From the NCBI GenBank assembly GCA_946803715.1, contig CAMPET010000135.1, positions 113,378 through 129,031 of the forward strand: a DNA stretch of 15,654 nucleotides, given 5' to 3'. Origin of the DNA: Beroe ovata. Taxonomy: Eukaryota; Ctenophora; Nuda; Beroida; Beroidae. The translations under genes were made by a program, and so were the position numbers. Positions 9,901 to 15,654 of this stretch are shown here, piece by piece; the stretch's first letter is position 1; every line of letters begins with the position of its first letter. The notes beneath the pieces were generated by a model. The model had not been told where the DNA came from. It was given only the letters and a program-made list of their open reading frames with translations, and made no database searches.

Positions 9901-12203
9901 AACTCGCTGCAGAGCTCAAGATAACTCTCAAATCGAAGTGTCGTGACATCGAGAAACTGAAGATGTCTGTGGGACAGAAGAGCAAAGATGTGGAAATACT
10001 GACAGCACAAGTGAAGCAGCGAGAGGATCTGCTGAGGGAGAAGGCAGGAATCATTATCACTCAGCTCGGTGATATCATGGAGGTATGTGAATGTGTGTGT
10101 GTGNAGTGAGTGTGTGACTGTGTGTGTCTGAGCGTATGATGTATGTGTTCATGTCTGTACTGTGTGTATCTTTATTTCAACCTGTTTGTTTGTGACATAT
10201 GTGACATGACATCTGTTCACTGTTCAGGTCCCTCTCGACGAGATAAACCCAGAGACAGGAGAGGCGAATGAGAAATACTCTATCAAGAAAATAGAGGATA
10301 TCGAGAAACAAAACAACCAGCTTCAAGAAGAGGTAATGATGTCTCAATACACAATGCACATTGTGTATAGTTGTACATTTTGCAATTTGCACGTCATATT
10401 CGTACCTGGCGCATTATTATTCAACCAGAGTCACATGAGATAATTGGCTAATTAAAAGATTACAAACTGTCAAATTAGATCTTCCTGAACACTCAATTTA
10501 CACTCAATTTGTGCGCACAAATTGACGGTACACTCAATACACGTCAGTTTAATTGACGATAGTATACCAATCATCTAAAATGTGAGGGGCAAACCCACTT
10601 GAGCTAGAAAATTTCGACTTGATTTCAATTGATAATCACAACTGAGTCCTCTAGCCGGGACCTTGTCTGCCCCCTGCATATCCTGGTCATTTAATGACGG
10701 GGCCCATACCCAGTGTCCCTGTAATCGTACCCCACAGTGACCCCTCACCCTTCTCAGATTGCAGCTCTACGCGATGAGGTGCAGTCCCGGTCCCGGAATC
10801 ACTTGTCGAGTGTCATGACAGACTCCAACTCGCCCGACTACCAGGACTTGTCAGCTGCCAAGCGACAACTCGAGAAGGATATCGAGGTGTATAAAGCCCG
10901 GCTCACGGTAGAAGAGAGAGATAAGATCAAACTACAGGGGCAGATATCGGTACTGGATAGCCAAGTGAAGAGATACAGGGGACAAGTTCAATCATCGGTA
11001 AGCGGGCTGGGAGTCGGCATGAATGTGGTGGTCTTTGTTCTTGTGATATTGCAATTAATGTTCCCTCCATGTTCTAGGAATGGATAGCTAATATATGCCC
11101 TGTCAGCTCTAAGTATTACTCGTTGCTTATCATAATCAATCTGATAAGCTAGGCTTTCTGTCGTTACTGTCATGCCTTATGTTAATAATGTTTATTTTTC
11201 ACTTATCCCTGAACACACACACACACACACACACACANATAAACCCAGAGACAGGAGAGGCGAATGAGAAATACTCTATCAAGAAAATAGAGGATATCGA
11301 GAAACAAAACAACCAGCTTCAAGAAGAGGTAATGATGTCTCAATACACAATGCACATTGTGTATAGTTGTACATTTTGCAATTTGCACGTCATATTCGTA
11401 CCTGGCGCATTATTATTCAACCAGAGTCACATGAGATAATTGGCTAATTAAAAGATTACAAACTGTCAAATTAGATCTTCCTGAACACTCAATTTACACT
11501 CAATTTGTGCGCACAAATTGACGGTACACTCAATACACGTCAGTTTAATTGACGATAGTATACCAATCATCTAAAATGTGAGGGGCAAACCCACTTGAGC
11601 TAGAAAATTTCGACTTGATTTCAATTGATAATCACAACTGAGTCCTCTAGCCGGGACCTTGTCTGCCCCCTGCATATCCTGGTCATTTAATGACGGGGCC
11701 CATACCCAGTGTCCCTGTAATCGTACCCCACAGTGACCCCTCACCCTTCTCAGATTGCAGCTCTACGCGATGAGGTGCAGTCCCGGTCCCGGAATCACTT
11801 GTCGAGTGTCATGACAGACTCCAACTCGCCCGACTACCAGGACTTGTCAGCTGCCAAGCGACAACTCGAGAAGGATATCGAGGTGTATAAAGCCCGGCTC
11901 ACGGTAGAAGAGAGAGATAAGATCAAACTACAGGGGCAGATATCGGTACTGGATAGCCAAGTGAAGAGATACAGGGGACAAGTTCAATCATCGGTAAGCG
12001 GGCTGGGGGTCGGCATGAATGTGGTGGTCTTTGTTCTTGTGATATTGCAATTAATGTTTCCTCCATGTTCTACAAATGGATAGCTTATATGCCCTGTCAT
12101 GCTCTAAGTATTGCTCATTGGTTATCATAATCAATCATAATCAATCAGGCTTTCTGTCGTTACTGTCATGCCTTATGTATATTTATTTTTTACTTAACCC
12201 TGA

Positions 12204-12244
<41 letters not shown>

Positions 12245-13793
12245 CAATAACAAGGGATGTTATACCGCTTCACTCCCATAGTCCGACCAGCTAGAAGTAG
12301 ACCTGCATGGAAAGAGTAACAATGTTCAGGAAGGTATCGCGAGTGTTCTATACTAGGTTGCCCAAAGCCTCGGGTTTTAACTCTCTATTCTGTTCGTGTT
12401 ACTTATTATTTTGCTGTCACTATCACTGTCAGACTGTCAACCAGAGAATTGGACAGTTGAATCGGTTTTCTAATAAAGAGTCCAACACATTCTGCGAGTT
12501 TGCAATGTGCATGTCGTTTTTACACAAGATGTTGTTTGTTTATACTGTTTGGCTTTCTAGGCATTTTCGTTTCCATTATGATTATATTAAATTGCATGAA
12601 CACTGAATGAGGGTCTGCACTCAAGTATCATGCTACTGATAGTGAAAGTAGAAGCATTGAAGTGGAGTTTGAAGTGTGATGAATAACTCGATAGTAACAT
12701 TGGGGATTCAATTTCACTAATAGTAATAGTAATAATATTACTAGTACAACTATTTATCGAACTGCTTGAATACTTATACTTATAGTTATACAATCTTGAA
12801 ATGGTGTTTTTTCAGTCGGAGGCTGAGGACGAAGCACTCAAGGAAAAACGGCGACTTCAAAAAGAAGTGAGTTTTCTGCTGAGACGATCAAACCAATTAA
12901 TCGCGCGTGTAACTGTACTCATCGCGCGCGTCGTATTGCCCGTTGCAAAGNACACGAACACACACACAAACACAAACACACACACACACACACACAATAA
13001 CATAAACAAGGGATGTCTTACCGCTTCACTCCCATAGTCCGACCAGCTAGAACTGCATGGAAAGAGTAACAATGTTCAGGAAGGTATCGCGAGTGTTTAT
13101 ACTAGGTTGCCCAAAGCCTCGGGTTTTAACTCTCTATTCTGTTCGCGCTACTTACTATTTTGCTGTCACTGTCACTGTCCGACTGTCAACCAGAGAATTA
13201 GACAGTTGAATCGGTTTTCTAATAAAGAGTCCAACACATTCTGCGAGTTTGCATTGTGCATGTCGTTTTTACACAAGATTTTGTTTGTTTATAGTTATAC
13301 TGTTTGGTTTTCTAGGCATTTTCGTTTCCATTAAATTTATTTGCATGAACACTGAATGAGGGTCTGCACTCAAGTATCATGACACTGATAGTGAAAGTAG
13401 AAGCATTGAAGTGGAGTTTGGAGTGTGATGAAGAACTCGATAGTAACATTGGGGATTCGATTTCACTATTACTAGTACTACTGTTTATCGAACTGCTTGA
13501 ATACTTAAAGTTATACTTATACAATCTTGAAATGGTGTTTTTTCAGTCGGAGGCTGAAGACGAAGCACTCAAGGAAAAACGGCGACTTCAAAAAGAAGTG
13601 AGTTTTTTGCTTGTTCATTTTGTATTTTGATCTATAACCAATGTGTATGAGGACTGAATGAAAATTAAGGGTCACAAAAACCTAATTTTACCCCCAGTTA
13701 CGGATAAAGAACGAGGAACTAAAGAACTGTAAGGACGAATGTGCGATCATGTTGAAGAAATTAGAAAAACAGCGAACAGTGACGAACAGATAG
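3022..13793 (+). CDS. lrrfip: LRRFIP-like protein, whole gene span (multi-exon)
   Basis: Likely orthologue of the single ancestor of vertebrate LRRFIP1 and LRRFIP2, cytoplasmic coiled-coil proteins that bind the leucine-rich repeats of Flightless-I and act in signalling and actin-linked processes. Joining 3022-3954, 4196-4267, 4468-4583, 9803-10082, 10228-10332, 10758-10997, 12816-12866 and 13698-13793 gives an uninterrupted frame of about 630 codons with matching phases throughout. The N-terminal half is disordered, Ser- and Lys-rich and not family-like. The C-terminal half carries the family signature: a LENER...YKVEDLKDLLED segment, a QREDLLREK segment, and RYRGQ...KRRLQKELR near the end. 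The gene hosts three antisense genes in intron 4584-9802. AATAAA at 13939-13944 probably ends the transcript. The 3' exons occur in duplicate beside n bases, which I treat as assembly effects. Confidence 0.85.
4196..4267 (+). CDS. lrrfip: LRRFIP-like exon 2 (24 codons)
   Basis: The acceptor is ACCCAG|GCTTC at 4195 and the donor CCG|GTATGT at 4268. Both ends are phase 0. The exon encodes a short Thr-rich piece (ASDRRAITGAAN, then a TTTT run) joining the disordered half to the start of the coiled coil. Because its 5' phase is 0, it can accept either the large exon (3954) or the exon ending at 2608. Confidence 0.75.
4361..4429. repeat. 69-nt near-perfect hairpin in an LRRFIP-like intron
   Basis: The inverted repeat has a 15-bp perfect core (4373-4387 with 4405-4419). 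It extends inward by one mismatch and 4 bp to a 7-nt loop (4393-4399), and outward by a T/T mismatch, 5 bp, a 2-nt bulge and 4 bp, about 28 pairs in all. Size and shape resemble a pre-miRNA, but a small palindromic transposon remnant would look alike. Confidence 0.85.
4468..4583 (+). CDS. lrrfip: LRRFIP-like exon 3 (start of coiled coil)
   Basis: The acceptor is ATCCTAG|GAC and the donor CATCG|GTGAGT in phase 2. The exon encodes 38 codons plus two bases, ending LAQQLQASENH. The split codon CG|G is completed 5.2 kb downstream at 9803, giving ENHRKEV. This fits the LRRFIP core just before the LxNE segment. The exact phase match over the long intron is the main proof that the three antisense genes sit inside this gene. 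Confidence 0.85.
4584..4918. other. start of host intron; 3' flank of the nested gene at 4919
   Basis: Begins with the host donor GTGAGT. It contains a degenerate array of a GTAGTATAGTGTAAC-like unit at about 4683-4734. On the minus strand there is an AATAAA signal at 4813-4808, about 106 bases after the stop of the nested gene, a plausible polyadenylation signal for it. Confidence 0.6.
4919..5761 (-). CDS. nested paralogue C: MG-start, strand-rich domain plus coiled coil
   Basis: Exon 1 is 5761-5678 (28 codons) and exon 2 is 5503-4919, joined in phase 0 across a 174-base intron (ACG|GTTAGT and CCGCAG|TGC), giving 222 residues. The protein starts MGQKQSSVQIANAHP, matching the N-myristoylation pattern, so membrane attachment is plausible. 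A variable linker (about 29-61) follows. A conserved domain (62-150) runs from CRAEYAVQIDEGY through NFTQTVYVSAF to PWVDMNGTNH at 140, rich in predicted strands. The tail has heptads (IANQFTKLEVDVKWLQSLV) and looks like a coiled coil. No signal peptide or membrane span is seen. The family is unknown to me. Splicing is supported because all three paralogues break at the same place and phase. AATAAA lies about 106 bases past the stop. Confidence 0.82.
5762..6439. other. intergenic region between nested paralogues C and B
   Basis: No gene is supported. On the minus strand the bases just before the ATG at 5761 form a pyrimidine-rich tract with a CTGAC branch-like motif and end in CTCACAG, which looks like a splice acceptor. 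Paralogue C may therefore have an upstream non-coding exon here. The rest would hold the promoter of C and the 3' end of B, for which no clear AATAAA is visible. Confidence 0.5.
6440..7314 (-). CDS. nested paralogue B: same family, glycine-2 lost
   Basis: Exon 1 is 7314-7222 (31 codons) and exon 2 is 7018-6440, joined in phase 0 over a 203-base intron (ACG|GTCAGT and GACAG|GAA), giving 223 residues. It begins MPQLFKIRTSVQVANAHP. The family N-terminus is three residues longer, and Gly2 is replaced by Pro, so it cannot be N-myristoylated from this start. A stop lies two codons upstream in frame. The conserved domain (66-155) runs from CQATYALRIEEGY through NFTETVYMSV to PWVDINGTNH at 145, and the coiled-coil segment starts at MTDELSKLRIDVSNLQ (about 175). 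The domain is intact, so the gene looks functional despite the altered start. An upstream exon supplying another N-terminus is possible, because a pyrimidine-rich acceptor-like tract (CCAACATAG) precedes the ATG. Confidence 0.82.
7572..8530 (-). CDS. nested paralogue A: MG-start, strand-rich domain plus coiled coil
   Basis: Exon 1 is 8530-8447 (28 codons) and exon 2 is 8207-7572, joined in phase 0 over a 239-base intron (ACA|GTAAGT and CCCTAG|AGG), giving 239 residues. The start MGNIQGSVQIANAH was chosen by homology with paralogue C, although the frame stays open upstream with other ATGs (for example 8617). It fits the N-myristoylation pattern, with Gly at position 6. The linker 29-62 is Gly/Thr-rich. 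The conserved domain (63-150) reads CEATYALRIEEGY, then NFTRTVYVSVF, then PWVDLNGVNHF at 141. A basic patch (FRKSFRRDR) precedes a coiled coil from IDDQVTKLAGDVAALQ (171) to about 217. It is first in the head-to-tail array A-B-C as transcribed. Function unknown. Confidence 0.82.
8381..8429. repeat. overlapping palindromes in the intron of paralogue A
   Basis: ATACTGTATACTG (8381-8393) and its exact reverse complement (8397-8409) form a 13-bp stem with a 3-nt loop. The right arm can instead pair over 10 bp with 8420-8429. The two hairpins are mutually exclusive. Confidence 0.9.
8709..8895. repeat. 17-bp minisatellite with an n inside
   Basis: Tandem units of GCCACTGCAAGTACAAA and variants, some carrying GCCTAATACAA between units. 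A single n at 8798 interrupts the array mid-unit, so the copy number in the assembly is probably unreliable. Confidence 0.93.
9117..9202. repeat. second 17-bp minisatellite
   Basis: Five units close to AATACAAGTACAATTAT with a 17-bp period, one of them diverged to AATACAAGTGAATGAGTG. It shares the core CAAGTACAA and the period with the array 220 bp upstream. Confidence 0.85.
9230..9510. repeat. cluster of ACAATG/CATTGT palindromes
   Basis: The region repeats GTACAATGTACATTGT-type words, including the 14-bp perfect palindrome ACAATGTACATTGT near 9308-9321 and further TACATTGTA pieces around 9348-9380 and 9491-9502. ACAAT/ATTGT is also the core that SOX HMG-box factors bind, but no factor is implied by the sequence alone. 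Confidence 0.7.
9803..10082 (+). CDS. lrrfip: LRRFIP-like exon 4 (family core coiled coil)
   Basis: The acceptor is TTTCCACAG|G and the donor GAG|GTATGT. The first base completes the split Arg codon from 4583. The exon encodes KEVLINCAKLENERSTLIYK, then VEDLKDLLEDQTELAAE and AQVKQREDLLREKAGIIIT. This aligns without gaps, from memory, to the most conserved part of LRRFIP1/2 (YQVDTLKD... and RQRDEL segments). It is continuous heptad coiled coil and the strongest evidence for the family call. Confidence 0.9.
10104..10104. other. single n in a TG-rich intron tract
   Basis: One undetermined base within GTGTGTGnAGTGAG, 21 bases after the exon 4 donor. It marks an unresolved microsatellite or a contig join. 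Confidence 0.8.
10228..10332 (+). CDS. lrrfip: LRRFIP-like exon 5 (35 codons)
   Basis: The acceptor is CTGTTCAG|GTC and the donor GAAGAG|GTAATG. Both ends are phase 0. It encodes VPLDEINPETGEANEKYSIK followed by KIEDIEKQNNQLQEE, a short linker after exon 4 and then renewed coiled coil. It reappears without its first 15 bases at 11239-11328. Confidence 0.85.
10504..10525. repeat. 22-bp perfect palindrome in intron
   Basis: TCAATTTGTGC followed by its exact complement GCACAAATTGA, with no spacer. It sits among three ACACTCAAT direct repeats and recurs 996 bp later (11500-11521) in the duplicated block. A second near-palindrome, ATACACAATG/CATTGTGTAT with a 2-bp spacer, is at 10347-10368. Confidence 0.9.
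10758..10997 (+). CDS. lrrfip: LRRFIP-like exon 6 (80 codons)
   Basis: The acceptor is CCTTCTCAG|ATT and the donor TCATCG|GTAAGC. Both ends are phase 0. It encodes coiled coil from IAALRDEVQS through DIEVYKARLTVEERDKIKLQ to LDSQVKRYRGQVQSS. The IxxYKxxL...LxxQVxRY pattern matches the LRRFIP C-terminal coil. An identical copy is at 11754-11993. Confidence 0.88.
11213..11238. repeat. (AC)n microsatellite ending in n
   Basis: An AC run directly abuts the n at 11238, after which the sequence restarts inside exon 5. This is the expected look of a contig ending in a microsatellite. Confidence 0.93.
11239..11328 (+). pseudogene. LRRFIP-like exon 5, truncated duplicate
   Basis: Same bases as 10243-10332. 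The first 15 exon bases and the acceptor are missing, replaced by AC repeat and n, so it cannot be spliced in as written. Probably the start of an overlapping contig rather than a biological pseudo-exon. Confidence 0.8.
11754..11993 (+). CDS. lrrfip: LRRFIP-like exon 6, duplicate copy
   Basis: Identical to 10758-10997 in every codon I compared, with intact acceptor and donor. If the duplication is an assembly effect, this is the same exon seen again, and only one copy belongs in the protein. Confidence 0.7.
12204..12246. repeat. (AC)n microsatellite
   Basis: AC run with one AAAC interruption in the intron after exon 6. It matches the run at 11213 on its left flank and the run at 12952 on its right flank, which links the three contig pieces. 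Confidence 0.95.
12282..12333 (+). CDS. candidate alternative LRRFIP-like exon (52 bases)
   Basis: It follows a plausible acceptor CTCCCATAG and encodes SDQLEVDLHGKSNNVQE, which reads like coiled coil, then a weak donor GAAG|GTATCG. The length is not a multiple of three. Joining it to the exon at 12816 gives a TGA within four codons. Read through, it ends after GIASVLY at TAG, with an AATAAA near 12473. The known family pattern fits better when it is skipped (QSS joined to SEAEDEAL, no gap). It may be a poison exon, an alternative 3' end or chance. Confidence 0.4.
12816..12866 (+). CDS. lrrfip: LRRFIP-like exon 7 (17 codons), first copy
   Basis: The acceptor is GTTTTTTCAG|TCG and the donor AAAGAA|GTGAGT. 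Both ends are phase 0. It encodes SEAEDEALKEKRRLQKE. Placed after exon 6 and before 13698, it aligns gaplessly with the LRRFIP stretch ending KRKLQREL. In this copy the intron is replaced after 16 bases by a 68-base repeat that runs to the n at 12951. Confidence 0.82.
12883..12950. repeat. 68-base dispersed repeat, copy 1
   Basis: Identical to 15558-15625. It contains CGCGCG blocks (ATTAATCGCGCG and ATCGCGCGCG). It replaces normal intron sequence (compare 13614 onward) and stops exactly at the n at 12951. Confidence 0.95.
12952..12992. repeat. (AC)n microsatellite after n
   Basis: Interrupted AC run that begins the third contig-like segment. It is followed by sequence matching the right flank of the run at 12204. 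Confidence 0.93.
13038..13083 (+). CDS. candidate alternative exon, second copy (46 bases)
   Basis: As 12282-12333 but lacking six bases, an in-frame loss of Val-Asp after LE. Acceptor and donor are unchanged. It is again 1 modulo 3 in length, so joining to exon 7 would shift the frame. The clean two-codon difference between copies hints that the stretch may be under coding constraint. Confidence 0.4.
13547..13597 (+). CDS. lrrfip: LRRFIP-like exon 7, second copy
   Basis: Encodes the same 17 residues as 12816-12866, with one silent GAG/GAA change that I see. Unlike the first copy, it is followed by an intact intron leading to the last exon, so this is probably the copy in true context. Confidence 0.82.
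13698..13793 (+). CDS. lrrfip: LRRFIP-like last exon (31 codons plus stop)
   Basis: The acceptor is TTTACCCCCAG|TTA, phase 0, and the stop is TAG at 13791-13793. It encodes LRIKNEELKNCKDECAIMLK then KLEKQRTVTNR. Ending a few residues after a KxLEKxR motif is what LRRFIP C-termini do. Confidence 0.85.
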   Translation, partial: LRIKNEELKNCKDECAIMLKKLEKQRTVTNR

Positions 13794-14912
13794 TAGCTAT
13801 AGCTGATTGTTCCACATTGGAATCCTCGTTTCAGACAATACATTCGTGTTCATCATCACATAGCTAATTGTGTGTGTGTGTCATATTCAGCACGTGCTCA
13901 TTCGTGGGATATGATACTCGTCATGGACAACTTTGTGTAATAAAACTACAGATCATTTGCGCGGTTTACATCATACAGTTCATTATTCCATTTCCTGAGG
14001 TTACTTGTGGTTCTCTTGTGGTTCCTCGCCCGCCGCATACATTGGAATCGGGTTGTTAACAGGGACTGACAACCTGACACGTGGTGTGCTGACATGGATT
14101 CATGATTCAGATTGTGTTTGGACATTGGACAATTGTTTTAATGCTCTGTCAGGGACTGCTGGTTTACAGGCTGTGTTATTTTGAACAACTGGCTTATAGT
14201 GGGACATGCGATTGCGTCTGAGAGCCACAGCGTGCGCTTGGGGATAGGTTTCTAGCGAATTTGAAAACAGTCGAATTCGAGAGTTGAGTCCAAATGGACG
14301 ATGGCACACCAACGACCAATGCTGAATCTAGAGTCATTCCTAAAGAACCCAGTGCTTATAGTTATAGGACCGTCATTCTCATAGGATCACCTACCTAAAT
14401 AGTTCCCGTTAACGAGCTTCGTGCACACCAGACACGGAAACCGGATAATAGGGTCACTATTACCGGAGTATAACGGAGACCTAGCGAGTTTTGCTAAGCG
14501 CGCAATCGTGGTTCTCACTTTCAGGCGATGGTTACCGTAATGGATAGTTATGTGCAAACGCGATCTTTTTATTGAAAAAGTATTAAACGCTTTTATCTTC
14601 TTAAAACAAAAATTAAGGCTAGATTGATACATTGCAACAGAAAAATGATCAGGCGGAATCATACATTTTACCACCCACCGTTATGAATATAGAAACACTC
14701 ACTTTTATCTCTCTTGAGTTAGATGTGCTCCTGGAGCACCATTTTTAGGTCCTTTGATGTTGTATTATGAAGAACTGGTATGCAAAGTTGATAATATTAC
14801 AATTTTGTACGAAGTCATAATGTTCCTTGTACAGATCTTCCCGAATAAGTTGATCGATCAACAAGTCCTGTAAACTCAGCAAATCTTCTTGACAATTCAG
14901 AAGGGAGATAAT
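13794..14912. other. 3' region between the convergent LRRFIP-like and coactosin-like genes
   Basis: No gene is supported. A minus-strand frame at 14387-14674 has no recognisable motif. AATAAA at 13939-13944 (plus) suits the LRRFIP-like transcript. On the minus strand the only AATAAA candidate, 14573-14568, lies about 340 bases beyond the coactosin stop. A more GC-rich patch with CpGs is at about 14400-14540. Confidence 0.55.
13939..13944 (+). terminator. polyadenylation signal AATAAA
   Basis: Canonical hexamer 146 bases after the LRRFIP-like stop codon, the first in the 3' flank. Confidence 0.6.
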
Positions 14913-15368
14913 TCAAGACGTTGATGCACCGTAGTCGGCACCCCCTGCTTTATTGAGAACATCCTTGACTTTCACAATGTCAAGATCTGATAAATCTGAC
15001 GTCTCAATAACTTTGGCTCTCTGACTAAAAATCTTATCGATTTCATTGCGGGGCAGGAGCATCCTGCCTCTCTTGACAGCGGATACTTCAGAACCAACCC
15101 AACTGATTAGCACAAACTTCTCCCTTCGGCTCACTTCGTCTCCAGTGATGATCTTAACATATGCGAAGGCCATTTCATTATCAGAAAAGTTCGTAATCAA
15201 CTCCGCAAACTCTTTGCCTTTTTTAGCAAACTTCAGCTTGTCACCTACAACTGATATCAATGCCCAAACTTGCGTTTCGTTGCTTGGATCTCTGACATAG
15301 TCTCTGGCACCTTCTATTTTCTTCTGTTCAGCCGCTGTTGTCATACCTGTAGCTGCTACATGATGCAT
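14913..15368 (-). CDS. cotl1: coactosin-like actin-binding protein (ADF-homology domain)
   Basis: Small cytosolic protein of the ADF/cofilin-homology superfamily. Coactosins bind F-actin and counter capping. The frame gives 151 residues, or 143 from the second ATG at 15344 (MTTAAEQKK), close to the usual coactosin length of about 142. Family marks are QVWALISVVGDKLKF, then FAYVKIITGDEVSRREKFVL followed by ISWVGSEVSAVKRG, and a C-terminal LNKAGGADYGA that is typical of coactosin rather than cofilin. The Lys-rich turn VSRREKF matches the actin-binding surface. There is no intron inside the coding region. CTTTAAC followed by GCTACAG just before the second ATG resembles a splice acceptor, so the first eight codons may not be translated and the start may lie in an upstream exon. 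Convergent to the LRRFIP-like gene. Confidence 0.9.
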   Translation of the reverse strand: MHHVAATGMTTAAEQKKIEGARDYVRDPSNETQVWALISVVGDKLKFAKKGKEFAELITNFSDNEMAFAYVKIITGDEVSRREKFVLISWVGSEVSAVKRGRMLLPRNEIDKIFSQRAKVIETSDLSDLDIVKVKDVLNKAGGADYGASTS

Positions 15369-15654
15369 GTTAAAGAATAAAGCTCTACTTCAAGTTTCGA
15401 ACGCGAATCATTTTCAAACACGACTGTGCAACTGCATGTGGGGAAGATCACAAGCGCGAACGGCATGTCGTATTGTCGTCAGAACTCAGAAATTGAGCGA
15501 ATGAATGTCATGTGTGTCTATTTGAAAACAAATCATTTTACAAATAACGGGACGTCGGACGATCAAACCAATTAATCGCGCGTGTAACTGTACTCATCGC
15601 GCGCGTCGTATTGCCCGTTGCAAAGTTATAATTTGCCTTGCCGGATGTTATCTG
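15369..15654. other. upstream flank of the coactosin-like gene
   Basis: Probable promoter, 5' leader or intron of the minus-strand gene. No coding frame is supported. It contains the second copy of the 68-base dispersed repeat (15558-15625). Confidence 0.5.
15558..15625. repeat. 68-base dispersed repeat, copy 2
   Basis: Exact match to 12883-12950. The flanks differ on both sides, and the right flank here continues with TTATAATTTGCC. No terminal inverted repeats or target-site duplications can be judged from two partial copies. Confidence 0.95.

Larger units (their letters stand above)
11239..12203. repeat. second copy of 10243-11212 (about 1 kb block)
   Basis: The offset is 996 bp. From 11239 to about 12003 I find no difference from 10243-11007, covering exons 5 and 6 and the intron between. 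Past that the copies diverge quickly by substitutions and small indels (compare 11080-11212 with 12076-12203) until both reach an AC run. The copy starts 15 bases inside exon 5 and so lacks its splice acceptor. Confidence 0.93.
12993..13612. repeat. second copy of about 12247-12882 (0.6 kb block)
   Basis: The two versions have the same order of alternative exon, AATAAA-bearing intron and exon 7, but differ by many substitutions and indels, for example a 6-base deletion in the alternative exon. The offset falls from 756 to 731 bp. The divergence looks allelic in a highly heterozygous genome. Confidence 0.9.

Noticed and set aside
13107-13334. 75-codon frame after the second alternative exon
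   Set aside because: The other copy of the block has an in-frame stop early in the same stretch, and the bases look like intron.
11239-13612. True exon duplication enlarging the coiled coil
   Set aside because: The duplicated exon 5 lacks its acceptor, both copies start at an n beside AC repeats, and the family alignment needs each exon once.
14265-14285. Possible tRNA B-box around TCGAATTCGA
   Set aside because: It is only a short palindrome. No A-box or cloverleaf can be drawn around it, and I found no tRNA or rRNA elsewhere.
14387-14674. 95-codon minus-strand frame as a gene
   Set aside because: No family motif, no supporting splice signals, and it lies in the likely 3' region of the coactosin-like gene.
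1-15654. Transposase, reverse transcriptase, viral or toxin genes
   Set aside because: None of the frames shows such motifs on either strand.

Overview
This is animal nuclear DNA. It has spliced genes with GT-AG introns, Kozak-type starts, AATAAA signals, many (AC)n/(GT)n microsatellites, and two proteins of animal actin biology. The recognisable proteins are clearly diverged from vertebrate forms as I remember them, so an invertebrate, possibly a non-bilaterian, is likely. I cannot name the species. Four isolated single n bases (8798, 10104, 11238, 12951) show that this is a scaffold with closed or unresolved joins.

Layout. Positions 1-2288 hold no gene I can support. Positions 2444-2608 look like a coding first exon. 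From 3022 to 13793 on the plus strand runs one gene whose spliced product matches the coiled-coil region of the LRRFIP (leucine-rich repeat Flightless-interacting protein) family. Its exons are 3022-3954, 4196-4267, 4468-4583, 9803-10082, 10228-10332, 10758-10997, 12816-12866 (or its duplicate 13547-13597) and 13698-13793. Every junction keeps frame, giving about 630 residues. The 3' part is written twice: a block of about 1 kb (10243 onward, again from 11239) and a block of about 0.75 kb (about 12247-12882, again about 12993-13612). Both second copies begin at an n beside a microsatellite, so they are most simply unmerged haplotypes or contig ends rather than real exon duplications.

The most interesting content is the 5.2 kb intron 4584-9802. 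It holds three tandem paralogous genes on the opposite strand (8530-7572, 7314-6440, 5761-4919). Each has two exons joined at an identical phase-0 position. The proteins, of 239, 223 and 222 residues, share a conserved strand-rich domain ending in a PWVD-x-NG-x-NH motif and a C-terminal coiled coil. Two of the three begin with an N-myristoylation-type MG sequence and the middle one has lost it. I do not recognise the family. The rest of this intron holds two related 17-bp minisatellites and a field of ACAATG/CATTGT palindromes.

Downstream and convergent to the LRRFIP-like gene is a coactosin-like actin-binding protein gene (15368-14913, minus). LRRFIP proteins bind Flightless-I, a gelsolin-family actin regulator, and coactosin binds F-actin, so the two outer genes touch the same cytoskeletal system. 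Whether the nested family is connected to it is unknown.
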